Shown piece by piece: positions 6,854 to 15,352 of a stretch of DNA of 25,286 nt. The stretch comes from Pseudomonadota bacterium. GTDB lineage: Bacteria; Myxococcota_A; Polyangia; Haliangiales; Haliangiaceae. How positions within the stretch are numbered: position 1 is the stretch's first letter; every line of letters begins with the position of its first letter. The notes beneath the pieces were generated by a model. The model was not told the DNA's origin. It worked only from the letters and a program-made list of their open reading frames with translations, and did not search any database. A program made the position numbers and the translations under genes. The stretch spans positions 1-25,286 of the forward strand of contig JAEYYV010000015.1 of assembly GCA_023428295.1 (NCBI GenBank). The letters are read 5' to 3'.

Positions 6854-7690
6854 CTAGCGCAGGAGCTTGGGGGCTTCGGCGTGTTCGTCGCGCACGACAG
6901 GCGCTGTCGACGGGGCGGTCGGTGGACGCTTCACGATGATCGGCGGCGGCTGCGGTGGCGCGCGAAACGGATCCTTCTCGAAGCTCGGCGCGGGAGGCAA
7001 CAGCGGCCGGCTCGATCGCTCGTCGGCTGGCTTCTTGTACGGCGGGTCTTCGTCGCTGCTCTTGTCGTCGGCGACGAGAGGCTTCATCGCGAGCGCAGCT
7101 TCGACGTTGGATGCGGGCGCGAAGATCGGCAGCGCGCTCACGATGTGAAACACGCCGACGACCAGCGGGAACGCGCACTGCCACGTCATGCCGAGCAGGA
7201 ACAACACACCTGCGAACACGACGAACCCGATGCCGAGGGCGAGCACGCGCTTCGCGTTTCGCCGCTTGCGCGCGACGATCGCGAGCTCGACCACACATGA
7301 CGCGACGAGCAGTCCGACCGGTATGCGGTACTCGATCGGTGCTTTCCATCCGTACGCATCGGCGACGTCGTCGTCGATCTCGGTGAAGTAGGTGGTCTCG
7401 ATCGTGCGAAAGCCTTGGAGCGAGATCTCCGGTCGCTTGCGATAGAACACGAGCGAGCCGGACCACGACCACACGTCTGCGCTGAGGATCGCGAACCGCT
7501 TGTAGTGGAACCCGACGGTGTCGAAGTCGCCGTCGCCTCGGTAGCGCTCGCGCAGCTCGTCGGGCATCACGCCGAGATCGACGATCTGATCGTCGCTGCT
7601 GAACAGCCGGACCCGCGCCTCGGCGGTCTGGGCGGTGGCACAGAGGGTGAGAAGGCCGATGAGAAGGCCGACGAGAACACCGACTCTCAT
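6854..7690 (-). CDS. Uncharacterised membrane protein with signal peptide and proline-rich tail
   Basis: The 278-residue product begins with a signal peptide (MRVGVLVGLLIGLLTLCATA, predicted cleavage near AEA). An extracytoplasmic domain with FDTVGFHYKRFAILSAD and FRTIETTYFTEIDDD follows, then three hydrophobic helices (about residues 130-147, 157-175 and 178-196). The cytoplasmic-looking tail is rich in Pro, Lys and Asp (PPYKKPADE, PPQPPPIIVKRPP). ATG 7690 is used; GTG 7732 would add 14 residues with an Arg-rich N region and is also plausible. A perfect palindrome lies directly upstream of ATG 7690. It heads the four-gene minus-strand unit. I recognise no family. Confidence 0.7.
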   Translation of the reverse strand: MRVGVLVGLLIGLLTLCATAQTAEARVRLFSSDDQIVDLGVMPDELRERYRGDGDFDTVGFHYKRFAILSADVWSWSGSLVFYRKRPEISLQGFRTIETTYFTEIDDDVADAYGWKAPIEYRIPVGLLVASCVVELAIVARKRRNAKRVLALGIGFVVFAGVLFLLGMTWQCAFPLVVGVFHIVSALPIFAPASNVEAALAMKPLVADDKSSDEDPPYKKPADERSSRPLLPPAPSFEKDPFRAPPQPPPIIVKRPPTAPSTAPVVRDEHAEAPKLLR

Positions 7691-7691
7691 G

Positions 7692-7705
7692 ACCGTCCGG
7701 ACGGT
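7692..7705. promoter_or_regulatory. Perfect 14-bp palindrome at the start of the minus-strand operon
   Basis: ACCGTCCGGACGGT is a perfect inverted repeat ending two bases from the ATG at 7690. It could be an operator or an mRNA structure over the start site. If translation begins at GTG 7732 it is coding sequence, and the symmetry may be chance. Confidence 0.3.
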
Positions 7706-7790
7706 ACACGACCGACGCAGTCGCAGGTTCACCGTTAGCTCGAAGCAAGAGCCGGGCCACGAGGCCTTTACTTTCGGCGTTTGCCCGCGT

Positions 7791-7871
7791 AGGCTTTCTT
7801 CAAGCCTCGTACCATGGTGCTTTGTTGCTCCAGCGGTGGCTTAAGTTAACGGAATTACGAAGGAGTCCTCC
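7791..7871 (+). promoter_or_regulatory. Leader and putative promoter region of rpoN
   Basis: The 181-base gap between the divergent operons holds a small hairpin (AGGCTT 7791-7796, AAGCCT 7802-7807). It also contains a comparatively AT-rich stretch with TAAGTT (7842-7847) as a possible -10, and AAGGAG (7860-7865) 6 bases before the rpoN ATG. No clear -35 and no sigma-54 site are visible. Confidence 0.4.
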
Positions 7872-9365
7872 ATGGGCATGGAGATGCGCCAGGAACTGAA
7901 GCTGTCGCAGCAGCTGGTGATGACACCGCAGCTGCAACAGGCGATCCGTCTCCTGCAGCTGTCCCGCATGGAGCTGGCCGAGCTCGTGCACGACGAGATG
8001 CTCGAGAACCCGATTCTCGACGACGAGCTGGACCTCGACATGGAGCGCTCGCGAGAGCGCGACGAGGCCGGCAGCGATATCGAGCACCAGCACCAGCTCG
8101 AAGGGGCCGGTTCGACGGAGACCCCGATCGACGGATCGGTACAGGACGGAGTCGCCCAGACCGAGATCAAAGGTGACGCCTCGGCGGTCAACGAGATCGA
8201 CTGGGAGAACTATCTCGACAACTACTCGATGGGCCCGCCCATGCCGGCGTTCCGCGGCGATGGCGAAGAGATGCCCTCGCTCGAGGCAACGCTGACCAAG
8301 CCAGCGAGCCTCTACGACCATCTCGCGTGGCAGCTGAAGATGACGAACCTGCCGCAGGAGCGCCTCGAGATCGGACTCGAGATCCTCGGCAACATCGACG
8401 CGGACGGATACATCAAGGATCCGCCGATCGAAGAGATCGCAGCCGACCTCGGGGTAGATCCGATCGTCTGCGAAGAAGTGCTCGAGAAGATCCAGAGCTT
8501 CGATCCGATCGGCGTCGGCGCGCGCTCGCTCGCGGAGTGCATGCTGATCCAAGCGGTCGCTGCGGGCCAGGACGACGACCTCGTCGTCAAGATGATCAAG
8601 AGCCACCTCGGCAACCTCGAGAAGAAGAACTATCCGGCGATCGCGCGCGATCTGAAGCAGCCGCTCGACGAGATCTACGAGGCTGCCAAGGTCATCATGG
8701 AGTTCGATCCGCGCCCGGGGCGGCAGTACTCCACCGACGATCCGCACTACGTCACGCCGGACGTCTACATCCACAAGGTCGGCGACAAGTACTTCGTCGT
8801 CCCCAACGATGACGGTCTGCCGAAGCTCAAGATCAGCGGCTTCTACAAGAACGCGATGGGCAACTCGGCCGCGTCCAAAGACTACGTCCAGGACAAGCTG
8901 CGCAGCGCGCAGTGGCTGATCCGGTCGATCCAGCAGCGCCAGCGCACGATCATCAAGGTCGCGGAGTCGATCCTGAAGTTCCAGCGCGACTTCTTCGACA
9001 AGGGCATCGCCCACCTGAAGCCGCTCATCTTGCGCGACGTCGCCGAGGATATAGGCATGCACGAGTCCACGGTCTCGCGCGTGACGACGAGCAAGTACGT
9101 GCACACGCCGCAGGGCATCTACGAGCTGAAGTTCTTCTTCAACTCGGGCATCTCGCGCACGAACGGCGAAGACCTCGCGTCGCAAGCCGTGAAGTCGAAG
9201 ATCAAAGAGCTCGTCGGCGGCGAGGATCCGAAGCGCCCGCACAGCGATCAGAAGATCGTCGAGCTGCTCAAGAAGGGCGGCATCGACATCGCGCGGCGCA
9301 CGGTCGCGAAGTATCGCGAGCAGCTCGGCATCCTCAGCTCGAGCAAGCGCAAGCAAGTCTTTTGA
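7872..9365 (+). CDS. rpoN: RNA polymerase sigma-54 factor RpoN
   Basis: The 497-residue sigma factor directs RNA polymerase to -24/-12 promoters and needs AAA+ enhancer-binding activators. All expected regions are present. Region I is glutamine/leucine-rich (QELKLSQQLVMTPQLQQAIR, then LLQLSRMELAELV). An acidic linker follows at about residues 50-110, then the core-binding domain (LEIGLEILGNIDADGYI; FDPIGVGARSLAECM). The helix-turn-helix region includes RDVAEDIGMHESTVSRVTTSKYV, and the RpoN box ARRTVAKYRE is at residues 474-483. Length is normal for the family. AAGGAG precedes ATG 7872 by 6 bases; ATG 7878 is an in-frame alternative. It is the first gene of the sigma-54/nitrogen-PTS neighbourhood. 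Confidence 0.98.
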   Translation: MGMEMRQELKLSQQLVMTPQLQQAIRLLQLSRMELAELVHDEMLENPILDDELDLDMERSRERDEAGSDIEHQHQLEGAGSTETPIDGSVQDGVAQTEIKGDASAVNEIDWENYLDNYSMGPPMPAFRGDGEEMPSLEATLTKPASLYDHLAWQLKMTNLPQERLEIGLEILGNIDADGYIKDPPIEEIAADLGVDPIVCEEVLEKIQSFDPIGVGARSLAECMLIQAVAAGQDDDLVVKMIKSHLGNLEKKNYPAIARDLKQPLDEIYEAAKVIMEFDPRPGRQYSTDDPHYVTPDVYIHKVGDKYFVVPNDDGLPKLKISGFYKNAMGNSAASKDYVQDKLRSAQWLIRSIQQRQRTIIKVAESILKFQRDFFDKGIAHLKPLILRDVAEDIGMHESTVSRVTTSKYVHTPQGIYELKFFFNSGISRTNGEDLASQAVKSKIKELVGGEDPKRPHSDQKIVELLKKGGIDIARRTVAKYREQLGILSSSKRKQVF

Positions 9366-9437
9366 GCCGGTAGCCGGTGGGGTAGGGCCGGGCGTGTCGC
9401 GCGTGACCGAGCTCGATCGCCCGTTCACGATCGAGCC

Positions 9438-9788
9438 ATGCAGGACGAGGTCGTCGCGGTCGAGCGCGCGGGCGTTTACGAGCAAGCGCTCGCGCTGACG
9501 AGCGCGATCGATGCCGTCATCGAGAAGTGCGAGGCGCGGTTCCACCTGAAGGACCTGCTCGACAAGAGCGCCACCGTGGTGACGCTCGCGATCGCGCGAG
9601 CAGGCGGGGAGACGCTCAAGGGCGATCGCCGCAAGCACTATCGAACCGCGCGCCGCGCCGCCACCGACTGCGCCGCGATCCTCGACATCCTCGCGCGCCG
9701 TCCGAACTGCGACCACGCGTTGCTCGCGCCCGCGCGCGCGCTCATCCTCGCGCTCGTCACGCAGCTCGCGCATCTCGCGGCGCGCTAG
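9438..9788 (+). CDS. Small helical protein, probable four-helix-bundle family
   Basis: The 116-residue product is predicted to be four helices: VYEQALALTSAIDAVIEK, LKDLLDKSATVVTLAIARA, HYRTARRAATDCAAILDILA and LLAPARALILALVTQLAHL. The layout resembles the small four-helix-bundle proteins related to the 23S rRNA intervening-sequence (S23) family, although the diagnostic NIAEG-type motif is replaced by AIARAGGE. There is no membrane anchor. It lies 72 bases downstream of rpoN and 47 bases upstream of the YfhO-type gene, with no obvious ribosome-binding site. It is not a usual member of rpoN loci. Its role is unknown. Confidence 0.65.
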   Translation: MQDEVVAVERAGVYEQALALTSAIDAVIEKCEARFHLKDLLDKSATVVTLAIARAGGETLKGDRRKHYRTARRAATDCAAILDILARRPNCDHALLAPARALILALVTQLAHLAAR

Positions 9789-9835
9789 CCACAGCGATGT
9801 CCGAGATCGCGTCGTCATAGTACGCTCCGCCGCAC

Positions 9836-12040
9836 GTGACGCTGTTCGTCAAGCACCGAGCGTGGCTGCTCGCCGGCGTCGGCTACGCCGTGCTGCTGTT
9901 CGCGTTGTACTGGCGCGTTCCGGTGAACCATCACATGGCGGGTTGGGACAGCCTCGAGGAGTACTGGCCAGACCTCATCTATCAAGCGCGCGCGTACACG
10001 AGTGGCGAGCTGCCGCTGTGGAATCCGTACACGCTCGGTGGCTATTCGTTCTACGCGGATCCGCAGGCGAGCATGCTCGCGCCGGGCAACTGGGTGTGCG
10101 TGCTCGTCTCGCCGATCGTGGGCACGGGTCCGCAGCTGATGATGTTCAAGATCCTCTTGCTGTTCTACGCGGCGCTATGGGGCATGCACGTGCTCCTGTA
10201 CCGCTGGACGCAGTGTCACGCGGCGGCGGCCCTCGCCGCGATCACGTACGTCGTCGGCGCGCCGGTGCTGGTGCACAAGAACGGCGCGCTCTTGTGGCCG
10301 ATGCTCTACCTGCCGTGGGCCATGGTGGCGCTCGCCGCGTACTTCGCGAAGCCGTCGCTGCGCCGTGGCGCGTGGCTCGGAGTTGCTGTCGGCGCGACCG
10401 GAGCCGCCGGGCATCCGCAGGGATTCTTCTTCGCGCTGCTCGTGATCGCCGCGTTCATCGCGGGGCGCGCCGGTGCGGACGCGGTCGCGATCGTTCGCGC
10501 GCGTGCCACGGAGCCGATGGGGCGCGCGCTCTTCGTACGCATCAAGCGCTTCGCTCCGAGCGGCGCGCTCGCTCTCGTGATCTCCGGACTGTGGCTGTGG
10601 CTCGTGTACGGCCCGGCGGGCACGGTCGTCGAAGACTCCGAGCGCGGCGTCCGCACGCTCGATTGGGTGCTCGGCAACCCGATGCGCGTGCGCGGCCTTC
10701 GCGAGCTGTTCGTGCCGAACCTCGACACGAACTGGAGCCACGATCTCTATATGGGGCCGCTCGCGATCGTGCTCGTCATCTGGTTCGCCGCGTTCCACTG
10801 GGGCGGACGCTTCTGGCTGTTGGTGGCGGCGGGCGCGACGATCCTCGCGGTCGGCTCCGCCACGTTCGTTCTGCCGTTGCTCGTGAAGTACGTGCCGGGG
10901 TTCGCGCTGTTTCGCATCCCGTACCGCTACAAGCTCATCACCGGGTTCGCGTGCGCCGTGGCCGTCGGTCTCGCGGTTGGCCGCATCATGATGGCCGAGC
11001 CGATGCGCCGCGATCGCATCCTCCTCGGTGTGCTCTCGCTCGCGTGGATCGTGCTCGCGCTCGTGTTCGGTCCCTCGCTCCAGCTGGTGTGGGGGGCGCT
11101 CGTTCTCGTGGTGCTCGGTGCGGTCCTCGTGGATCGCTCGCGCCGCCGCATCTGGGCCGCGTTCCTCGTCGCGCTCGTCGGGTTCGATCTGTGGCGAGCC
11201 AACGACGGAAAGCTCGCGATCTTGCAGCCCATCCCCGACGCCGACAGAGGCATGGAGATCCTCGACAAGCTGCCTGGTCTCGACACGCGATGGCGGTTCT
11301 GGGCATCGGATCGCTGGTCGTCGCATCCGGGCAAGATCCCGTTCGCCGCGTCGTATCGCCATGACCTGCGCGAGATCAGCGGCTTCGAGCAACCCCTCAC
11401 GCCGCTGCGCGTGATCGATCTTCTCGCGCGCGCGAAGAAGACGCCGGCCGTGCTCGCGCACTTCAACGTGAAGTACTACCTGAACCGCAACCCGGGCGAG
11501 GCGAAGCAGATCGCGGACACGCAGATGTACGAGCTCGATGACGTCGCGCCCGTCGCGCGTCTCTATCCGCGTGCGGAGCGCTTGCCTGCGAACGAGCAGC
11601 TCGAGCGCTTCGCGAGCTCGCGTCCGTCGGGCACACCGGCAGCGTTCGTCGATCCTGCCGATCCATTGCCGAGCGACCTGCCCGAGGACACGTTCGCGAT
11701 GGTCGACGGACACGTGGTCGCGCTCGAGCGAAATCGCATCGCGATCGAGATCGATGCGCCGGCGCGCGGAGTCCTCGTGGTCAACGAGGTGTGGGCCCCC
11801 GAGTGGCGAGTAACGCTCGATGGTGAGCCGACCGCGCTGTTCCGCGCGAACTACATGTTGCGCGGAGTGGTCGTGCCACCGGGGAAACACACGATCGAGA
11901 TGACGTTCGACGTCGGGGGCTACCGCGCCGGCGTGATCGCCCTGTTCGCGCTTTTGCTCGGGTTTCTCGTCCTCACGGTCGCGCGCATCCGACGAGTGGA
12001 CGCCCTCCTCGACCATGTAGTCGGGGCGCGGGATATATAA
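9836..12040 (+). CDS. YfhO-family polytopic membrane protein
   Basis: The 734-residue product begins at GTG 9836. It has about a dozen hydrophobic helices between residues 10 and 450, then a large extracytoplasmic C-terminal domain and a last helix (GVIALFALLLGFLVLTV). YfhO/GT-C-like hallmarks are the early loop GWDSLEEYWPDLIYQARAY with GELPLWNPYTLGGYSF and DPQASMLAPGNW, and the terminal beta-domain VVNEVWAPEWRVTLDG...RGVVVPPGKHTIEM. YfhO proteins are linked to glycosylation of cell-envelope polymers, probably as polyprenyl-phosphate-sugar glycosyltransferases; the specific role here is unknown. CATAGTAC (9816-9823) upstream could be a -10 region. Its stop codon lies within a palindrome. It sits unexpectedly between rpoN and hpf. 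Confidence 0.88.
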   Translation: MTLFVKHRAWLLAGVGYAVLLFALYWRVPVNHHMAGWDSLEEYWPDLIYQARAYTSGELPLWNPYTLGGYSFYADPQASMLAPGNWVCVLVSPIVGTGPQLMMFKILLLFYAALWGMHVLLYRWTQCHAAAALAAITYVVGAPVLVHKNGALLWPMLYLPWAMVALAAYFAKPSLRRGAWLGVAVGATGAAGHPQGFFFALLVIAAFIAGRAGADAVAIVRARATEPMGRALFVRIKRFAPSGALALVISGLWLWLVYGPAGTVVEDSERGVRTLDWVLGNPMRVRGLRELFVPNLDTNWSHDLYMGPLAIVLVIWFAAFHWGGRFWLLVAAGATILAVGSATFVLPLLVKYVPGFALFRIPYRYKLITGFACAVAVGLAVGRIMMAEPMRRDRILLGVLSLAWIVLALVFGPSLQLVWGALVLVVLGAVLVDRSRRRIWAAFLVALVGFDLWRANDGKLAILQPIPDADRGMEILDKLPGLDTRWRFWASDRWSSHPGKIPFAASYRHDLREISGFEQPLTPLRVIDLLARAKKTPAVLAHFNVKYYLNRNPGEAKQIADTQMYELDDVAPVARLYPRAERLPANEQLERFASSRPSGTPAAFVDPADPLPSDLPEDTFAMVDGHVVALERNRIAIEIDAPARGVLVVNEVWAPEWRVTLDGEPTALFRANYMLRGVVVPPGKHTIEMTFDVGGYRAGVIALFALLLGFLVLTVARIRRVDALLDHVVGARDI

Positions 12041-12065
12041 TCCCGCTGGCACCGAGAATTTCTCG
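12028..12065 (+). promoter_or_regulatory. Palindromes and consensus -10 upstream of hpf
   Basis: Two inverted repeats lie back to back. GCGGGAT-ATATA-ATCCCGC (12028-12046) overlaps the stop of the YfhO-type gene and includes a perfect TATAAT (12036-12041). CGAGAA-T-TTCTCG follows at 12053-12065. Start of transcription near 12048 would give an hpf leader of roughly 87 bases. No good -35 is seen, so regulator-assisted transcription, or a terminator for the upstream gene, are alternatives. Confidence 0.45.
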
Positions 12066-12134
12066 TCGAGGATCGAGTGATCACGCGCACGGAAACGGCG
12101 TAGGCTAGATCTCGAACCATCAGGAGACGACTCG

Positions 12135-12749
12135 ATGCAATTCGCGGTGACGTTCCGCCACATGGAACCGACCGAGGCTTTGAAGGCATATGCGCGCGAG
12201 CGCATGGAGCGAGTTCGAAAGTACCTTCCAGATCCGATTTCCTGTCACGTCGTACTGTCGACCGAGCGGCATAACCATCGCATCGACGTCACCTTCCAGT
12301 TGCACAACGGTCTCGCCGTCGCGGGTCACGAGACGACCGAGAACATGTACAGCTCGATCGATCTCTGCATCGCGAAGATCGAGCGGCAGGTCCGAAAGTA
12401 CAAAGGCAAGCTCGAGGGCATGAAGGCTCGCCCGCACCACGTGCAGGCGATGCCGTGGTCGCACTCGATCGTGTCCGAGGCGTTCAACGGCCTCGGCGGC
12501 GAGGCCAACGGTCACGCGCCCACGCAGGATCATGCGGACGCGGGTCCCGCGCCGGACTTCAAGGTCGTCAAGACGGAGAAGTTCCACGCCCAGCCCCTCA
12601 GCGTGTCGGAGGCGATCGTGCAGCTCAACCTGCTCCACGAGCCGTTCCTGGTGTTCCGCCATGACACGGATGGGCGGGTCGCGGTGGTCTACAAGCGTGA
12701 GAATGGCGAATACGGCCTCATCGAGACCGGCGCCAACGTCACTGCGTAA
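12135..12749 (+). CDS. hpf: Ribosome hibernation promoting factor, long form
   Basis: The 204-residue protein binds the 30S decoding region in stationary phase and promotes formation of inactive 100S ribosome dimers. The N-terminal S30AE domain (about residues 1-100) shows FAVTFRHMEPTEALKAYARERM and the basic end IDLCIAKIERQVRKYKGKL. A linker with GGEANGHAPTQDHADAG follows, then the dimerising C-terminal domain (VVKTEKFHAQPLSVSEAI; FLVFRHDTDGRVAVVYKRE), which defines the long form. AGGAG (12122-12126) sits 8 bases before the ATG. hpf next to rpoN and ptsN is a widely conserved arrangement in proteobacteria. Confidence 0.97.
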   Translation: MQFAVTFRHMEPTEALKAYARERMERVRKYLPDPISCHVVLSTERHNHRIDVTFQLHNGLAVAGHETTENMYSSIDLCIAKIERQVRKYKGKLEGMKARPHHVQAMPWSHSIVSEAFNGLGGEANGHAPTQDHADAGPAPDFKVVKTEKFHAQPLSVSEAIVQLNLLHEPFLVFRHDTDGRVAVVYKRENGEYGLIETGANVTA

Positions 12750-12755
12750 GGAGGC

Positions 12756-12775
12756 CCGTCGGCACTCACCGACGG
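12756..12775 (+). terminator. Hairpin between hpf and ptsN
   Basis: CCGTCGG, loop CACTCA, CCGACGG makes a 7-bp stem seven bases after the hpf stop. No T-tract follows. It may attenuate read-through from hpf into ptsN or protect the hpf transcript. Confidence 0.4.
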
Positions 12776-12803
12776 CCGAAAGTGGTACCTTGATTCGCGG
12801 CTG

Positions 12804-13265
12804 ATGAAGATCGTCGACCTCATCAAGCGCGAGATGGTCGTTCCCGCGCTCAATGCGACCGACAAGCGCGGCATTCTCGAAGAGCTTGCCGCGTACATGT
12901 CGGACCAACACCCGCGGATCGATCGCGCCACGCTGTCGAAGGTGCTGATCGAGCGCGAGCAGCTCGCATCGACCGCGATCGGCGAGGGCGTCGCAATTCC
13001 GCACGGCAAGCTCGGCACCGTCGGCGAGATCGTCGCTTGTTTGGGGCGTGCACCCAGCGGTGTGGAGTTCGACTCCATGGACGGGCAGCCGACGTACTTG
13101 TTCTTCGTGCTCGTCGCGCCCGAAGCGTCGACCGGCGCGCACTTGAAGGCGCTCGCGCGCATCAGCCGCGTGTTCAAGGATCCCGAGTTCCGCAAGCGGT
13201 TGCTCGCGGCGCCGGATGCCGAGTCGATGTATCAGGTCGTCTCCGAAGAGGACGCCAAATACTGA
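12804..13265 (+). CDS. ptsN: Nitrogen-PTS EIIA component PtsN
   Basis: The 153-residue EIIA(Ntr) domain accepts phosphate from HPr/NPr and regulates targets by protein contact rather than by sugar transport. The active-site histidine is His67 in GEGVAIPHGK, preceded by the usual LIEREQLASTAIG. The C-terminal half (YLFFVLVAPEASTGAHLKALARISRVF) matches the family. A TTGATT hexamer ends 8 bases before the ATG and no ribosome-binding site is visible, so a leaderless or internal promoter is possible. hprK begins one base after its stop. Confidence 0.97.
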   Translation: MKIVDLIKREMVVPALNATDKRGILEELAAYMSDQHPRIDRATLSKVLIEREQLASTAIGEGVAIPHGKLGTVGEIVACLGRAPSGVEFDSMDGQPTYLFFVLVAPEASTGAHLKALARISRVFKDPEFRKRLLAAPDAESMYQVVSEEDAKY

Positions 13266-13266
13266 G

Positions 13267-14234
<968 letters not shown>

Positions 14235-14235
<1 letters not shown>

Positions 14236-15071
14236 TGCAGATCGTCATCGTCACCGGACTGTCGGGCGCGGGGAAGTCGACGGCGCTGCGTGCGCTCGAG
14301 GACATCGAGTTCACGTGCGTCGACAACATCCCGGTGCCGCTCGTCACGAGCCTCGTCGAGCACCTCGCGCACGAGGGCGACCGCGACAAGCTCGCGCTCG
14401 CGATCGATTCCCGCCAGCGACGCAACCTGTCGGCGTGGCGCGGCGAGCTCGCCAAGCTGCGCGGCGCGGGTCATCGCCTCGAGGTGATGTTCCTCGACGC
14501 GAGCGATGAGGTCCTCTTGCGTCGCTTCTCGGAGACGCGCCGCCGGCATCCGCTCAGCGGCGACGATCTTCTCGACGGTGTTCGCCGCGATCGCGAGCTG
14601 ATGGCGGACCTGCGCCACGGCGCTGCCGTCGTCGATACGTCGAACCTCAACATGCACCAGCTGAAGGCGATCATCCAGGATCGCTACGGCGGCACCGGCA
14701 AGCTCGCGGTGACCCTCGTCTCGTTCGGCTTCAAGCATGGCTTGCCGCTCGAGTTCAACCTGGTGTTCGACGTGCGCTTCCTGCCCAACCCGTACTTCGA
14801 GCCGACCTTGACCCACCTCGACGGGCGTGATCCCGAGGTGGCGAAGTTTGTCCTCGGCGCCGATGGACTCGAGCTCACGCGGCAGGTCGAGAGCCTCCTG
14901 CGCTTCACGCTCCCGCACTTCCAGAAGGAAGGAAAATTGTACGTGACCATCTGTGTCGGTTGTACGGGCGGCCGACACCGCTCGGTGACGATCGTCGAAG
15001 AGCTTCGCCGCCGACTCGGTGGAGAGTGGGATATCCTGGTTCGCCATCGTGATGTGGAGCGGGTGACGTGA
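14235..15071 (+). CDS. rapZ: RNase adapter / nucleotide-binding protein RapZ
   Basis: The 278-residue P-loop protein has Walker A GLSGAGKST near the N terminus, CVDNIPVPLV, RRRHPL, and the C-terminal signature CVGCTGGRHRSV, all diagnostic of RapZ (YvcJ/YhbJ). In E. coli it senses glucosamine-6-phosphate and guides RNase E to a small RNA; in Gram-positives it affects UDP-GlcNAc metabolism. The role in this organism is inferred only as nucleotide- or sugar-linked signalling. The GTG start overlaps the hprK stop by one base, and the stop overlaps the ptsH start (GTGA). Confidence 0.97.
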
Positions 15072-15352
15072 GCGATCCGGTCAAGGCCGAGAAGCGAGTG
15101 GTCGTGCAGAACGATCGCGGCTTGCACGCGCGTGCAGCGACGCAGTTCGTGCAGCTCGCCGCCAAGTTTCCCTGCGAGGTGCAGATCGCGAAGGACACCA
15201 CCGAGGTCAACGGCAAGAGCATCATGGGCGTGCTCATGCTGGTCGCGACCAAGGGCACGACGCTGACGATCAAAGCAAAGGGTGATCGCGCGGCCGAGTG
15301 CGTCGACGCGCTCGTGGCGTTGGTGAACGACAAGTTCGGCGAATCGAAATGA
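15068..15352 (+). CDS. ptsH: Phosphocarrier protein HPr
   Basis: The 94-residue phosphocarrier receives phosphate from EI on His20 (RGLHARAAT) and passes it to EIIA domains. Ser51 in VNGKSIMGVLML is the HprK target, so both phosphorylation sites are intact. The body (GTTLTIKAKGDRAAECVDALVALV) is canonical. It starts at GTG 15068, overlapping rapZ by 4 bp, and its stop overlaps the ptsI ATG by 4 bp. It could be called an NPr (ptsO) because of the locus, but Ser51 and the paired hprK support HPr. Confidence 0.96.
   Translation: MSDPVKAEKRVVVQNDRGLHARAATQFVQLAAKFPCEVQIAKDTTEVNGKSIMGVLMLVATKGTTLTIKAKGDRAAECVDALVALVNDKFGESK

Noticed and set aside
7800..9818. 672-codon minus-strand frame across rpoN
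   Set aside because: Full antisense shadow of rpoN, which is unambiguous; long open antisense frames are expected at this GC content.
12047..12061. Possible sigma-54 promoter upstream of hpf (TGGCAC)
   Set aside because: The -24 box matches, but the -12 box, after the required 5-base gap, reads ATTT instead of TTGC, so the invariant GC is missing.
10175..12205. 676-codon minus-strand frame
   Set aside because: Antisense of the YfhO-type gene; Arg/Glu/His-rich and featureless.
12756..12775. Riboswitch between hpf and ptsN
   Set aside because: Only one simple 7-bp hairpin is present in a 54-base gap, which is too small for a known riboswitch class.
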